From CAIUMH01 sp037142475 (GTDB lineage Bacteria; Actinomycetota; Acidimicrobiia; Acidimicrobiales; RAAP-2), in NCBI GenBank assembly GCA_037142475.1, contig JBAXAR010000021.1, positions 1 through 24,317 of the forward strand: a stretch of 24,317 bases of DNA. The letters run 5' to 3'. The notes beneath the pieces are model-generated. The model saw only the letters and a list, made by a program, of their open reading frames with translations, did not search any database and had not been told where the DNA came from. Both the position numbers and the translations under genes were made by a program. This document shows, in pieces, positions 6,894 through 13,661 of the stretch (position 1 is the stretch's first letter; each line of letters opens with the position of its first letter).

Positions 6894-8249
6894 TCAGATC
6901 CGCTCGAAGTTGCGCGCCAGCTCCCAGTCCGAGACGTGACTGTTGGCCTTGGCCCACTCCTGGCGAGCGGTGTTGGTCAAGTGGCGATGAACGGTTTCGC
7001 CAAAGATTTCAGTGGCGAGTGAGCCCCGCTCAAGAGCCCCAAGAGCGTCAGCGAGGGTCGAGGGAAGCCGCGGGACGCTGCTATCAACGTAGGCGTTTCC
7101 CTCAAAAGGTTCTCCCAGCGAGAGGCCGTGTTCGATCCCGTAGAGACCCGCACCGATCGCGGCGGCGAGTGCGATGTAGGGATTGACGTCCGCTCCGGGG
7201 ACCCGGTTCTCAATCCGCCTGCCCGCCCCGTGTCCGACGATCCGAAAACCACAGGTGCGATTGTCCTGACCCCAGGCGATCGCTGTAGGTGCCCAGCTGT
7301 CTGGCACATAGCGACGGTAGGAGTTCACATAGGGGGCAAAGCACCATGCAAGTTCAGTGGCTGCATGCATCTGACCGGCAAGGAACTGCTGGCCGATGAG
7401 CGACAAACCGCTCGGATGGGTTTGGTCGTCCATGAGGGGAGCGCCAGAGCTCGCATCCCACAAACTGGTGTGAATGTGGCACGAGGAGCCCGCCTCGGCC
7501 ATGGTCCATTTGGCCATGAAGGTGGCAGCCCTGCCCTCTTGGGCGGCGATTTCCTTGATGCCGTTCTTGAAGACGAGGTGGCGATCGGCCATTCTCAGCG
7601 GGGTGTCGTAGGTGAGGTTGACCTCGTGCTGGCCGCGGCCGGCCTCGCCCTTGGACGATTCGACCGGAAGGCCTGCCGCCAGCATCTCATTGCGGATTCG
7701 CCGCAAGATGTACTCATCGCGGGTGGTCTGGAGTAGTTGGTAGTCCTCGATGGAGTCCATGTGAGGGTGCAGGTCCCGCCAGCCCTGGGCCGAGGCCTCT
7801 TCGAATGATTCCTTGAAGAGATAGAACTCGAGTTCGGTGGCGCACTGCACCGTGAGACCCCGTTCAGCGGCCCGTTCAATTTGGCGCCGCAGGATCTGTC
7901 GGGGAGACACCTCGACCGGCGCACCTGATGTGTCGGTCAGGTCACACAACACCATCGCCGAGCCGGGCTGCCACGGGAGTTCGAGGTAGGTGGACGGATC
8001 GACGGTGCAGAGAAAATCGCCGTAGCCGCGGTCCCAGTTCGAGAATTCATACCCGGGCAGCGGATCCATGTCGACGTCGACTCCCAAGAGGTAGTCGCAT
8101 GCCTCCATCCCGTGAGCGACAACGTGGTCGAGATAGAAGCGAGCGGTCATCCTCTTGCCTACAGGGCGACCCTGGAGGTCGGGGAATGCCACGATGACCG
8201 TGTCGATGCGACCGGCCTCGATGGCCATCGTCAGTTCGTTGAGATCCAT
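6894..8249 (-). CDS. Glutamine-synthetase-like gamma-glutamyl-amine ligase
   Basis: This 451-residue protein of the GlnA superfamily forms a gamma-glutamyl phosphate from ATP and glutamate and transfers it to an amine. Metal-binding Glu139 and Glu141 lie in TELEF, with Glu202 and Glu209 in KGEAGRGQHE. The His motif SSCHIHTSLW is at 255-264, and ENRVPGADVNPY at 347-358 carries the conserved Glu and Arg. The Tyr adenylylation loop of housekeeping GlnA is not recognisable. Together with the adjacent, divergent gamma-glutamyl hydrolase, this favours a PuuA/GlnA3/GlnA4-type ligase for polyamines, ethanolamine or another amine over ammonia assimilation (inference from context). It starts at ATG 8249, the only good start, with a weak TAATAG box 6 bases upstream. 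Confidence 0.88.
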   Translation of the reverse strand: MDLNELTMAIEAGRIDTVIVAFPDLQGRPVGKRMTARFYLDHVVAHGMEACDYLLGVDVDMDPLPGYEFSNWDRGYGDFLCTVDPSTYLELPWQPGSAMVLCDLTDTSGAPVEVSPRQILRRQIERAAERGLTVQCATELEFYLFKESFEEASAQGWRDLHPHMDSIEDYQLLQTTRDEYILRRIRNEMLAAGLPVESSKGEAGRGQHEVNLTYDTPLRMADRHLVFKNGIKEIAAQEGRAATFMAKWTMAEAGSSCHIHTSLWDASSGAPLMDDQTHPSGLSLIGQQFLAGQMHAATELAWCFAPYVNSYRRYVPDSWAPTAIAWGQDNRTCGFRIVGHGAGRRIENRVPGADVNPYIALAAAIGAGLYGIEHGLSLGEPFEGNAYVDSSVPRLPSTLADALGALERGSLATEIFGETVHRHLTNTARQEWAKANSHVSDWELARNFERI

Positions 8250-8341
8250 GACTGACTATTACGCCGATCATGGGGTCCCGTCCACTGCCCTAGGTAGTCT
8301 TCGACGATGCGGATCCCCTCGACCATCGATGTTCCTCGGCC

Positions 8342-9076
8342 ATGAGCGCTTCGGTGCCGCTCGTTGGCTTGACGACCTACACCGCCCAAGCGGCCTGGGG
8401 GCCGTTTGACCAACCTTCCGCCGTCATTGGGTCGAGCTACTACGAGCTTGTCGCCTCGGCGGGTGCCCGGCCGCTCCTTCTGCCGTCTGTGACAGAACTC
8501 GAGGGGGGCCCTGCGGCGGGATCGAGCGAGATCATCGAGGTTCTCGATGCCCTTGTGCTGATCGGTGGCCTCGATGTCGATCCCGCCCGCTACGGAGCGG
8601 AGCCCGACGTCAACCTTGGCCGGATCGATGCAGCTCGAGACGAATCCGAGATAGGCCTTCTCGAAGCGGCACTCCGTGCCGACATTCCGATCCTGGCGAT
8701 TTGTCGAGGTCACCAACTCCTCAACGTTGCACTGGGTGGAACCTTGGTCCAACACGTACCCGACCGGCTTGGTTCGGATCACCATCAGCCCGCACCCGGC
8801 GCCTTCGCTCATCACAAGGTGGCGTGTGTCGAGGGGACTCGAACGGCATCGATATTCGGGCAGACGCCGATGGTTGCGTGTTCGCATCATCAGGTTATCG
8901 ACGAATTGGCCAGTGATCTTGTGGTGACCGCCTGGTCAATCGAGCTCGAGGGCCGACAGCCGGTTATCGAAGCGGTGGAGCGACCAGCATCCCGATTCTG
9001 CGTTGGGGTGCAATGGCACCCCGAGGAGACCGCTGACGTCCGACCATTCGCAGCGATGCTCGACGCCATCGAGTGA
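8342..9076 (+). CDS. PuuD-like gamma-glutamyl-GABA hydrolase (class I amidotransferase fold)
   Basis: This 244-residue member of the peptidase C26 / PuuD family cleaves gamma-glutamyl amides to free glutamate and the amine-derived acid. The nucleophile is Cys121 in ILAICRGHQLLNVALGG, and the triad is completed by His226 and Glu228 in VGVQWHPEET. An IGGLDVDPARYG segment at 74-84, a family signature, is present. It is divergent from the gamma-glutamyl ligase across 92 bp and is the first gene of a pair with an SDR, the GTG of which overlaps its stop by 4 bp. The natural substrate could be gamma-Glu-GABA or another gamma-glutamyl compound. ATG 8342 has no obvious ribosome site. Confidence 0.9.
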   Translation: MSASVPLVGLTTYTAQAAWGPFDQPSAVIGSSYYELVASAGARPLLLPSVTELEGGPAAGSSEIIEVLDALVLIGGLDVDPARYGAEPDVNLGRIDAARDESEIGLLEAALRADIPILAICRGHQLLNVALGGTLVQHVPDRLGSDHHQPAPGAFAHHKVACVEGTRTASIFGQTPMVACSHHQVIDELASDLVVTAWSIELEGRQPVIEAVERPASRFCVGVQWHPEETADVRPFAAMLDAIE

Positions 9077-9822
9077 CTCCCGCTCTCCGCTCTGAGGCAT
9101 CATCGCTGCGTGACTGCAGCGGTCTTGTCGCCGTCGTGACGGGGACCTCTCGAGGCATCGGGAGAGCGACGGCGAGACTGCTGGCCGAACGTGGGGCACG
9201 CGTCCTCGGTTGCTCGTCACAACCCTCGGAACCCATCGACGGGGTAGAGCAGATCATGGTGGATCTCGCTGTACCCGGCGCAGTCGAAACCCTCATGGAA
9301 CGATCGCTTGCCATCGCCGGCTCGGTGGACTGCTGGGTCAATAACGCCGGCAGACTCGCACCAATTGGTGCGCTCGCCGAGGTCGATACCGAAGAAGTCC
9401 GAAAAGCGATTGAGGTCAATGTGCAGGCGGTGGTGCGTGCCACGTCGCTCTTCGCCGCCCACGTGGCCTCTCGTCCAGGAGCAGGCGTTCTGATCAATCT
9501 CTCGTCGGGTGCGGGCTCGACTCCCTACGAGGGCTGGGCGCACTACTGCGCTGCGAAGGCTTTTGTCGACATGCTGACCGAGGTGGTCGCTCGGGAGGGT
9601 GCTGCGTCAGGACTTCGGGCACACAGCGTCGCTCCTGGCGTGGTCGACACCGAGATGCAGCGGCTCATTAGAGCGACGCCATCGTCAGTATTCCCGGCGC
9701 AGCCACGCTTCGTGGCCCGATACGAAGCGGGCGAGCTCAAGAGCGCCGAGGAGGCGGCTCGCCAGATCGTGGACCTTGTGATGGATCCCGGTGATGTTCC
9801 CGTCGTGCTCCGACTCCCCTGA
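9073..9822 (+). CDS. Short-chain dehydrogenase/reductase
   Basis: This 249-residue classical SDR has an N-terminal Rossmann fold. The dinucleotide motif is TGTSRGIG at 23-30, and VNNAG is at 89-93. Structural Asn116 lies in EVNVQ. The catalytic triad is Ser145 in INLSSGAG, Tyr158 and Lys162 in HYCAAK. The substrate is unknown. It starts at GTG 9073 in a GTGA overlap with the PuuD-like gene, so the two are translationally coupled and probably act in the same pathway, for example on an aldehyde or alcohol from amine breakdown (inference). Two hairpins follow directly after the stop. Confidence 0.9.
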   Translation: MTPALRSEASSLRDCSGLVAVVTGTSRGIGRATARLLAERGARVLGCSSQPSEPIDGVEQIMVDLAVPGAVETLMERSLAIAGSVDCWVNNAGRLAPIGALAEVDTEEVRKAIEVNVQAVVRATSLFAAHVASRPGAGVLINLSSGAGSTPYEGWAHYCAAKAFVDMLTEVVAREGAASGLRAHSVAPGVVDTEMQRLIRATPSSVFPAQPRFVARYEAGELKSAEEAARQIVDLVMDPGDVPVVLRLP

Positions 9823-9846
9823 AGGCGAGGTGCCTCGCGGCGCCTT
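9822..9846 (+). terminator. Hairpin immediately after the SDR stop
   Basis: Within this span CGAGG (9826-9830) pairs with CCTCG (9833-9837) across a TG loop. An alternative outer stem pairs AAGGCG (9822-9827) with CGCCTT (9841-9846). It begins at the last base of the SDR stop codon, so it is likely the terminator of the puuD-like/SDR operon. The T-tract is minimal. Confidence 0.5.
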
Positions 9847-9854
9847 GGATGAGG

Positions 9855-9880
9855 GTGGCCTCCGCGAAGGTTGAGGCCAC
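9855..9880. repeat. 8-bp perfect inverted repeat upstream of the small ORF
   Basis: GTGGCCTC (9855-9862) and GAGGCCAC (9873-9880) pair perfectly around a 10-base loop. The repeat ends 2 bp before GGTAGGTT, the candidate -10 box of the mini-protein gene. It could be a second terminator hairpin or a regulator binding site over the spacer of that promoter. Confidence 0.5.
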
Positions 9881-9882
9881 GG

Positions 9883-9888
9883 TAGGTT
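9883..9888 (+). promoter_or_regulatory. Candidate -10 box (TAGGTT) for the small membrane protein
   Basis: TAGGTT lies 6 bases before GTG 9895, leaderless spacing. GGTAGG at 9881-9886 could instead be read as a poor ribosome site 8 bases from the GTG. The octamer GGTAGGTT recurs at 17997-18004. Confidence 0.4.
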
Positions 9889-9894
9889 TCATGC

Positions 9895-10017
9895 GTGGCA
9901 AAGAACTCGACTCGAAACGTGGCAAAGCCGGTCGCAGGTGCACTCGGTGTGGTGGCAACGATGGCCAGCGTGTGGTGGTTTGCGCTCCGCCCACGGGCCA
10001 AGCGGAAGAAGTCCTAA
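9895..10017 (+). CDS. Predicted 40-residue single-span membrane mini-protein
   Basis: GTG 9895 to TAA 10015-10017 encodes 40 residues, below usual ORF-calling cut-offs. The N-terminus is polar (MAKNSTRNVAKP). A hydrophobic span runs from about residue 12 to 31 (PVAGALGVVATMASVWWFAL) with a Trp-Trp pair near its end. The C-terminus is strongly basic (RPRAKRKKS). This is a textbook single-pass topology with the basic tail in the cytoplasm, unlikely to arise by chance in an intergenic gap. The stop is 6 bp from the convergent sirtuin stop, so the ORF fills the gap neatly. I do not recognise a family and give no function. A competing 78-residue frame through the same region runs on into the sirtuin gene and looks random. 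Confidence 0.6.
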   Translation: MAKNSTRNVAKPVAGALGVVATMASVWWFALRPRAKRKKS

Positions 10018-10023
10018 CCCGAG

Positions 10024-10821
10024 TCAGTCTTCCATCGTCAGGCCGCCACAGATCCCGACAAGTGCCTCGGTTATATCGCCCCTGATGACGACATCGGCAA
10101 GTGAGTCCAGTGCTGTCTCGCTGCCATTGACGATGATGACCACCGCTCCGGCATCCTTGGCGATCGGCACCACCCCAGCGGCCGGATAGACGCTCAGAGT
10201 CGAGCCGATGGCCATGAGCAGGTCGCATCGCTCGGCCGCCTCCTCTGAGCGCTCAAGATCCTCAACCACAAGTGACTGGCCGAAGCTGATAGTGGCCGAT
10301 TTGATGATTCCGCCACACCGAGTGCCGTCGATGATGATCTCGCAGTGCGGATCAGGGTCACCAGCCTCGACTCGGGCGACGGCATCAGCCATTGGCCCCC
10401 GGGCTCCGCAGGAGATACAGAGGTGCTCGTTCGCGTTCCCGTGGATTTCGACGATGCGCTCAGGGTTGAGTCCGGCCGCCTGATGGAGACCATCGATATT
10501 CTGAGTGACCAGTAACGAAAGGCGCCCCGATCGGTCCAGGTTCACGAGTGAACGGTGGCCGTCGTTGGGAACGGCTGTCCACGCAGGTGAGGTTCGCCGT
10601 ATCTCCCATGCCTTCACCCGGACCGAAGGGTCGTTGACGTAGTGCTCGTAAGTGGAGAGCTTCTCGGCCTCGGGATCCTTCGTCCAGACACCGGAGGGGC
10701 CTCTGAAATCGGGAATCCCTGAATCCGTGGAGATACCTGCGCCGGTGAGCACCACGATGCGCTTGGCGTGCTCGATGAGGGTTCGCGCTCTTGAAATCTG
10801 TGACTCCATGGTCTCAAGCAT
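10024..10821 (-). CDS. Sir2-family NAD-dependent protein deacylase (sirtuin)
   Basis: From ATG 10821 this is a 265-residue sirtuin; ATG 10842 would add seven residues but leave only 3 bp to the earliest start of the divergent gene. It removes acyl groups from lysine using NAD+, producing O-acyl-ADP-ribose and nicotinamide. Motifs are GAGISTDSGIPDFRG at 27-41 and QNID at 107-110, with catalytic His127 in EIHGN. Zinc ligands are Cys135/Cys138 and Cys160/Cys169; the second pair is separated by eight residues rather than the usual two, a small insertion in the zinc module. SATISFGQS follows. It is divergent from an AMP-forming acyl-CoA synthetase, a class of enzyme that sirtuins reactivate by deacylating a C-terminal lysine. 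Confidence 0.93.
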   Translation of the reverse strand: MLETMESQISRARTLIEHAKRIVVLTGAGISTDSGIPDFRGPSGVWTKDPEAEKLSTYEHYVNDPSVRVKAWEIRRTSPAWTAVPNDGHRSLVNLDRSGRLSLLVTQNIDGLHQAAGLNPERIVEIHGNANEHLCISCGARGPMADAVARVEAGDPDPHCEIIIDGTRCGGIIKSATISFGQSLVVEDLERSEEAAERCDLLMAIGSTLSVYPAAGVVPIAKDAGAVVIIVNGSETALDSLADVVIRGDITEALVGICGGLTMED

Positions 10822-10855
10822 GACACTTCGGTTACGGGACACACGGTGCCGTCGC

Positions 10856-10861
10856 TAGCCT
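10856..10861 (+). promoter_or_regulatory. Candidate -10 box (TAGCCT) for the acyl-CoA synthetase
   Basis: TAGCCT lies 8 bases before GTG 10870 within GTCGCTAGCCT, an 11-mer also found on the minus strand at 685-695 upstream of the first hydrolase. It would place the transcript start at or just before GTG 10870, making the earlier in-frame GTG 10846 unlikely. Confidence 0.35.
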
Positions 10862-10869
10862 TCGGACTC

Positions 10870-12267
10870 GTGGCCACGATCCCGATTCGCGTCGATCTGC
10901 TGAGCAGCGCCGAGGCAGAAGAACGAATGGGATCGGCCGCTGCTGGGCTCCTTGGCCTTGGTCTCGGTCGGGGAGACCGAGTGGCGTTCTGGCTCAGCTC
11001 TTCGGCTGATCTGCTGTGTGCCGTTCTCGGAGCAGCACGCGTCGGGATCATTCCGGTCCTTCTCAATGCCAACCTGCTTCTTCACGAGCGCGACGATCTC
11101 ATTGTCGACTGTGGACCCGCTCACGTGGTGCTCGATGAGCATTCACTCGCCGACCTTTTTGTCGAAGATCGGGCACCGATGTCGCCCTATCCCCTGACGC
11201 GACCGATGCACTACACATCGGGAACCACCGGTCGGGCCAAGGGCGTGACCACTGGTGTGTGGGACGAGGAGACGGCTCAGGCGGTCCACGATGACGAGGT
11301 GGCGGCCTGGAACATCGTGGCCGATGACACGCACATGGTGTGCTCGCCGATGTACCACACGGTGGCGATCCGCCTCTCGGCTGCCACGCTGCTCACCGGA
11401 GGGTCATTGGCAATCCTGACAAGATTCGATGCCCCAACCGCCCTCGACGTCCTCCGGACCGTCCGGCCGACCACGGCGTTTCTTGTGCCGACGCATCTCC
11501 ATCGCTTGCTGGCCCTGCCTGATCTCGGCGACGACGAAGTGTTTGATTCCCTTCGGCTCCTCATGCACGCGGGAGCGCCCTGCCCGCCGGTGTTGAAGCG
11601 CCAAGCCATCGAGCGGGTCCCGCCGGGTGCACTCTGGGAGTTCTATGGAGCAACTGAGGGTCAGTTCACGACCTGCTCCACTGAGGACTGGCGGGCCCGA
11701 CCGGGCACCGTGGGACGGGCCCGGTCGGGTCGAACACTGTTCATCGAGCCACTCGAGGATCACGAGGAGACCAGCGACGCCGGCAGCGTGGCCCAGGACC
11801 CTGAGGTCGGGACGATTTGGTGCCGTGTGCCGCCCTTTGGGAACTTCGAGTACTTCGCCAATCCCGCTGCAACAGCGTTGGCGTGGAGGGGCGACGCCTT
11901 CAGCGTCGGGGATATCGGCTGGCTCGATGACGACGGCTACCTCTATCTCACCGGTCGCCGCTCAGATCTCATCATCTCGGGTGGCGTCAACGTCTATCCG
12001 GCGGAGGTAGAGGCGGCGCTCTGCGACCTTGATGATGTCGATGAGGCATGTGTGTTCGGCCTTGACGACTCAGAGTGGGGCCAAAAGGTCTGCGCCGCCA
12101 TCGTCGGGGCGCCGGGAGCGACGGCTGAGGGAATCATGAGCCAGGCTCGTGAAGTGTTGGCTCCGTTCAAGCGACCAAAAGCTGTCTTTCTGACGGCTTC
12201 GTTGCCGATTGGACCGACCGGCAAGGTGCTTCGGCGTCAGATCGTCGAGCACCTCGGACTGGCCTGA
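10870..12267 (+). CDS. AMP-forming acyl-CoA synthetase (FadD/ANL superfamily), short N-terminus
   Basis: This protein has 465 residues from GTG 10870, or 473 from GTG 10846. It activates a carboxylic acid with ATP and then forms the CoA thioester. The P-loop YTSGTTGRAKGV is at 115-126. YGATEG at 259-264, the GDIGWLDDDGYLYLTGR hinge region at 347-363, and SDLIISGGVNVYP at 365-377 follow. The C-terminal catalytic Lys452 lies in PTGKVLRR. The segment before the P-loop is about 50 or more residues shorter than in typical FadD proteins, so part of the N-terminal subdomain is reduced or missing. The substrate is unknown; fatty or aromatic acids are possible. It is divergent from a sirtuin and 29 bp upstream of the gabD1-like gene. 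Confidence 0.9.
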   Translation: MATIPIRVDLLSSAEAEERMGSAAAGLLGLGLGRGDRVAFWLSSSADLLCAVLGAARVGIIPVLLNANLLLHERDDLIVDCGPAHVVLDEHSLADLFVEDRAPMSPYPLTRPMHYTSGTTGRAKGVTTGVWDEETAQAVHDDEVAAWNIVADDTHMVCSPMYHTVAIRLSAATLLTGGSLAILTRFDAPTALDVLRTVRPTTAFLVPTHLHRLLALPDLGDDEVFDSLRLLMHAGAPCPPVLKRQAIERVPPGALWEFYGATEGQFTTCSTEDWRARPGTVGRARSGRTLFIEPLEDHEETSDAGSVAQDPEVGTIWCRVPPFGNFEYFANPAATALAWRGDAFSVGDIGWLDDDGYLYLTGRRSDLIISGGVNVYPAEVEAALCDLDDVDEACVFGLDDSEWGQKVCAAIVGAPGATAEGIMSQAREVLAPFKRPKAVFLTASLPIGPTGKVLRRQIVEHLGLA

Positions 12268-12284
12268 CCCCAGTTCGGGCCTGT

Positions 12285-12290
12285 CATGAT
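12285..12290 (+). promoter_or_regulatory. Candidate leaderless -10 box (CATGAT) for the ALDH gene
   Basis: CATGAT, 4/6 to TATAAT with a strong right half, is 6 bases before ATG 12297 in the 29-bp gap after the acyl-CoA synthetase. It could start an internal transcript of the following long gene run. Confidence 0.35.
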
Positions 12291-12296
12291 TGGTTC

Positions 12297-13661
12297 ATGC
12301 CTTACGTCTCGACGAATCCGGCCACCGGCGAAGTCGCCGCCACCTATGACGACCACACTCCCGAGGAGGTCGATCGACGGCTCGGCCTTGCGGCTCACAC
12401 CTTCACCTCGTGGCGCCAGACGTCATTCCTGGAGCGTTCCCGGCTCATGAACACTGCAGCGCAACTCCTCGAGGGCGAGGTGCCAGTCCTCGCTCGACTG
12501 TTGAGCGACGAGATGGGCAAGACCTTTGCTGCAGCCAAGGGTGAAGTGGCCAAGTGCGCCATGACCATGCGGTATTACGCCGAGCACGCCGAATCGATGT
12601 TGGCCGAACAGGCTGTTTCGTCGTCTGCCACGCGGAGCGCGATTCGCTACGAACCGATTGGGGCGGTCCTGGCAGTGATGCCGTGGAACTTCCCGCTCTG
12701 GCAGGTGGTTCGCTTCGCCGCACCGGCGCTGATGGCTGGCAATGTTGGCGTGCTCAAGCACGCGTCGAACGTCCCCGAGTCGGCATTGCTCCTCGAAGGG
12801 CTCTTTCGACGAGCGGGCTTCCCGGAAGGCTGCTTCGTCAACCTCTTTATCCCGGGTTCCCGCGTCGCTGAGGTCATCGCCGACCCCAGGATCGCTGCGG
12901 TCACATTGACCGGATCCGAAGCGGCGGGGATCTCAGTCGCCTCCGCTGCTGGCTCAGTACTCAAGAAGTGTGTCCTCGAACTCGGGGGCTCGGACCCATT
13001 CGTGGTGGCGGATTCCGCCGATTTGGATCGTTGTATCCCGTTCGCAGTGACCGGCCGGGTCCAGAACAACGGTCAGTCGTGCATCGCAGCCAAGCGATTC
13101 ATCGTGGTGGCGTCAAGGGCGGAGGAGTTCATTGGCCGCTTCTCCGAGGCCATGGGTGCCGTCGTCGTGGGTGATCCTCTCGACCCCGCCACAATCGTGG
13201 GACCACTCGTCTCTGCCGCCCAGCGAGATGAGGTGACGGCACAGGTTGCTGATGCCCTCAGCAAGGGGGCAACGGCCTCCGTCGGAGGGTCTCCGATCGA
13301 TGGGCCCGGCTTCTTCTATCCGCCGACGGTCCTCACCGGGGTCACCTCCGAGATGAGGGCAGGCGTCGAGGAGATTTTCGGTCCCGTCGCCGTCGTCTCT
13401 GTTGTTGATGATCTCGCGTCGGCGATCGCACTTGGCAACGACACGCCATGGGGCCTCGGCGCGAGCATCTGGGCGGAGGATCCCTCAGAGCAGCAGCAGG
13501 GTATCGAAGGCCTCGAGGCTGGCATGGTCTTCGTGAACTCCATCGTGATGTCGACTCCCGAGTTGCCCTTTGGCGGCATCAAACGATCCGGATTCGGACG
13601 AGAGCTCTCTGATCTCGGCATCAGGGAGTTCTGCAACGCGAAGACTGTCTTTGTTGCCTGA
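12297..13661 (+). CDS. gabD1: NAD(P)-dependent succinate-semialdehyde dehydrogenase, GabD1-like
   Basis: This 454-residue aldehyde dehydrogenase oxidises succinic semialdehyde to succinate, the last step of GABA breakdown. It has Asn131 in PWNFPLWQVVRFAAPAL, Lys154 in VLKHASN, Glu228 in LELGGSDPF, and nucleophile Cys262 in NNGQSCIAAKRF. The C-terminal PELPFGGIKRSGFGREL block is conserved. These blocks closely match my memory of mycobacterial GabD1, and the short N-terminus (MPYVSTNPATGE) also fits. In this window it could receive GABA-derived semialdehyde from the gamma-glutamyl pathway encoded upstream, but a GABA transaminase is not present. The last 8 bp overlap the likely TTG start of the cysteine desulfurase. 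Confidence 0.9.
   Translation: MPYVSTNPATGEVAATYDDHTPEEVDRRLGLAAHTFTSWRQTSFLERSRLMNTAAQLLEGEVPVLARLLSDEMGKTFAAAKGEVAKCAMTMRYYAEHAESMLAEQAVSSSATRSAIRYEPIGAVLAVMPWNFPLWQVVRFAAPALMAGNVGVLKHASNVPESALLLEGLFRRAGFPEGCFVNLFIPGSRVAEVIADPRIAAVTLTGSEAAGISVASAAGSVLKKCVLELGGSDPFVVADSADLDRCIPFAVTGRVQNNGQSCIAAKRFIVVASRAEEFIGRFSEAMGAVVVGDPLDPATIVGPLVSAAQRDEVTAQVADALSKGATASVGGSPIDGPGFFYPPTVLTGVTSEMRAGVEEIFGPVAVVSVVDDLASAIALGNDTPWGLGASIWAEDPSEQQQGIEGLEAGMVFVNSIVMSTPELPFGGIKRSGFGRELSDLGIREFCNAKTVFVA

Noticed and set aside
8231..8890. 219-residue open frame antisense to the PuuD-like gene
   Set aside because: It is composition-driven, shows no motif, and conflicts with the well-supported hydrolase and the divergent promoter region.
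9895..9927. Direct repeat GTGGCAAAG (24 bp apart) at the start of the mini-protein
   Set aside because: It is nine bases only and explained by a repeated Val/Met-Ala-Lys codon run; no further copies support a regulatory role.
9849..10085. 78-residue frame with a CxxC (RCTRCGG) overlapping the mini-protein
   Set aside because: It runs through the stop region into the convergent sirtuin gene and has no sensible architecture; the 40-residue frame fits the gap and has a clear membrane topology.
13570..13653. ATG 13570 as start of the cysteine desulfurase
   Set aside because: It would add 28 residues without family counterpart and overlap the ALDH coding sequence by 92 bp.
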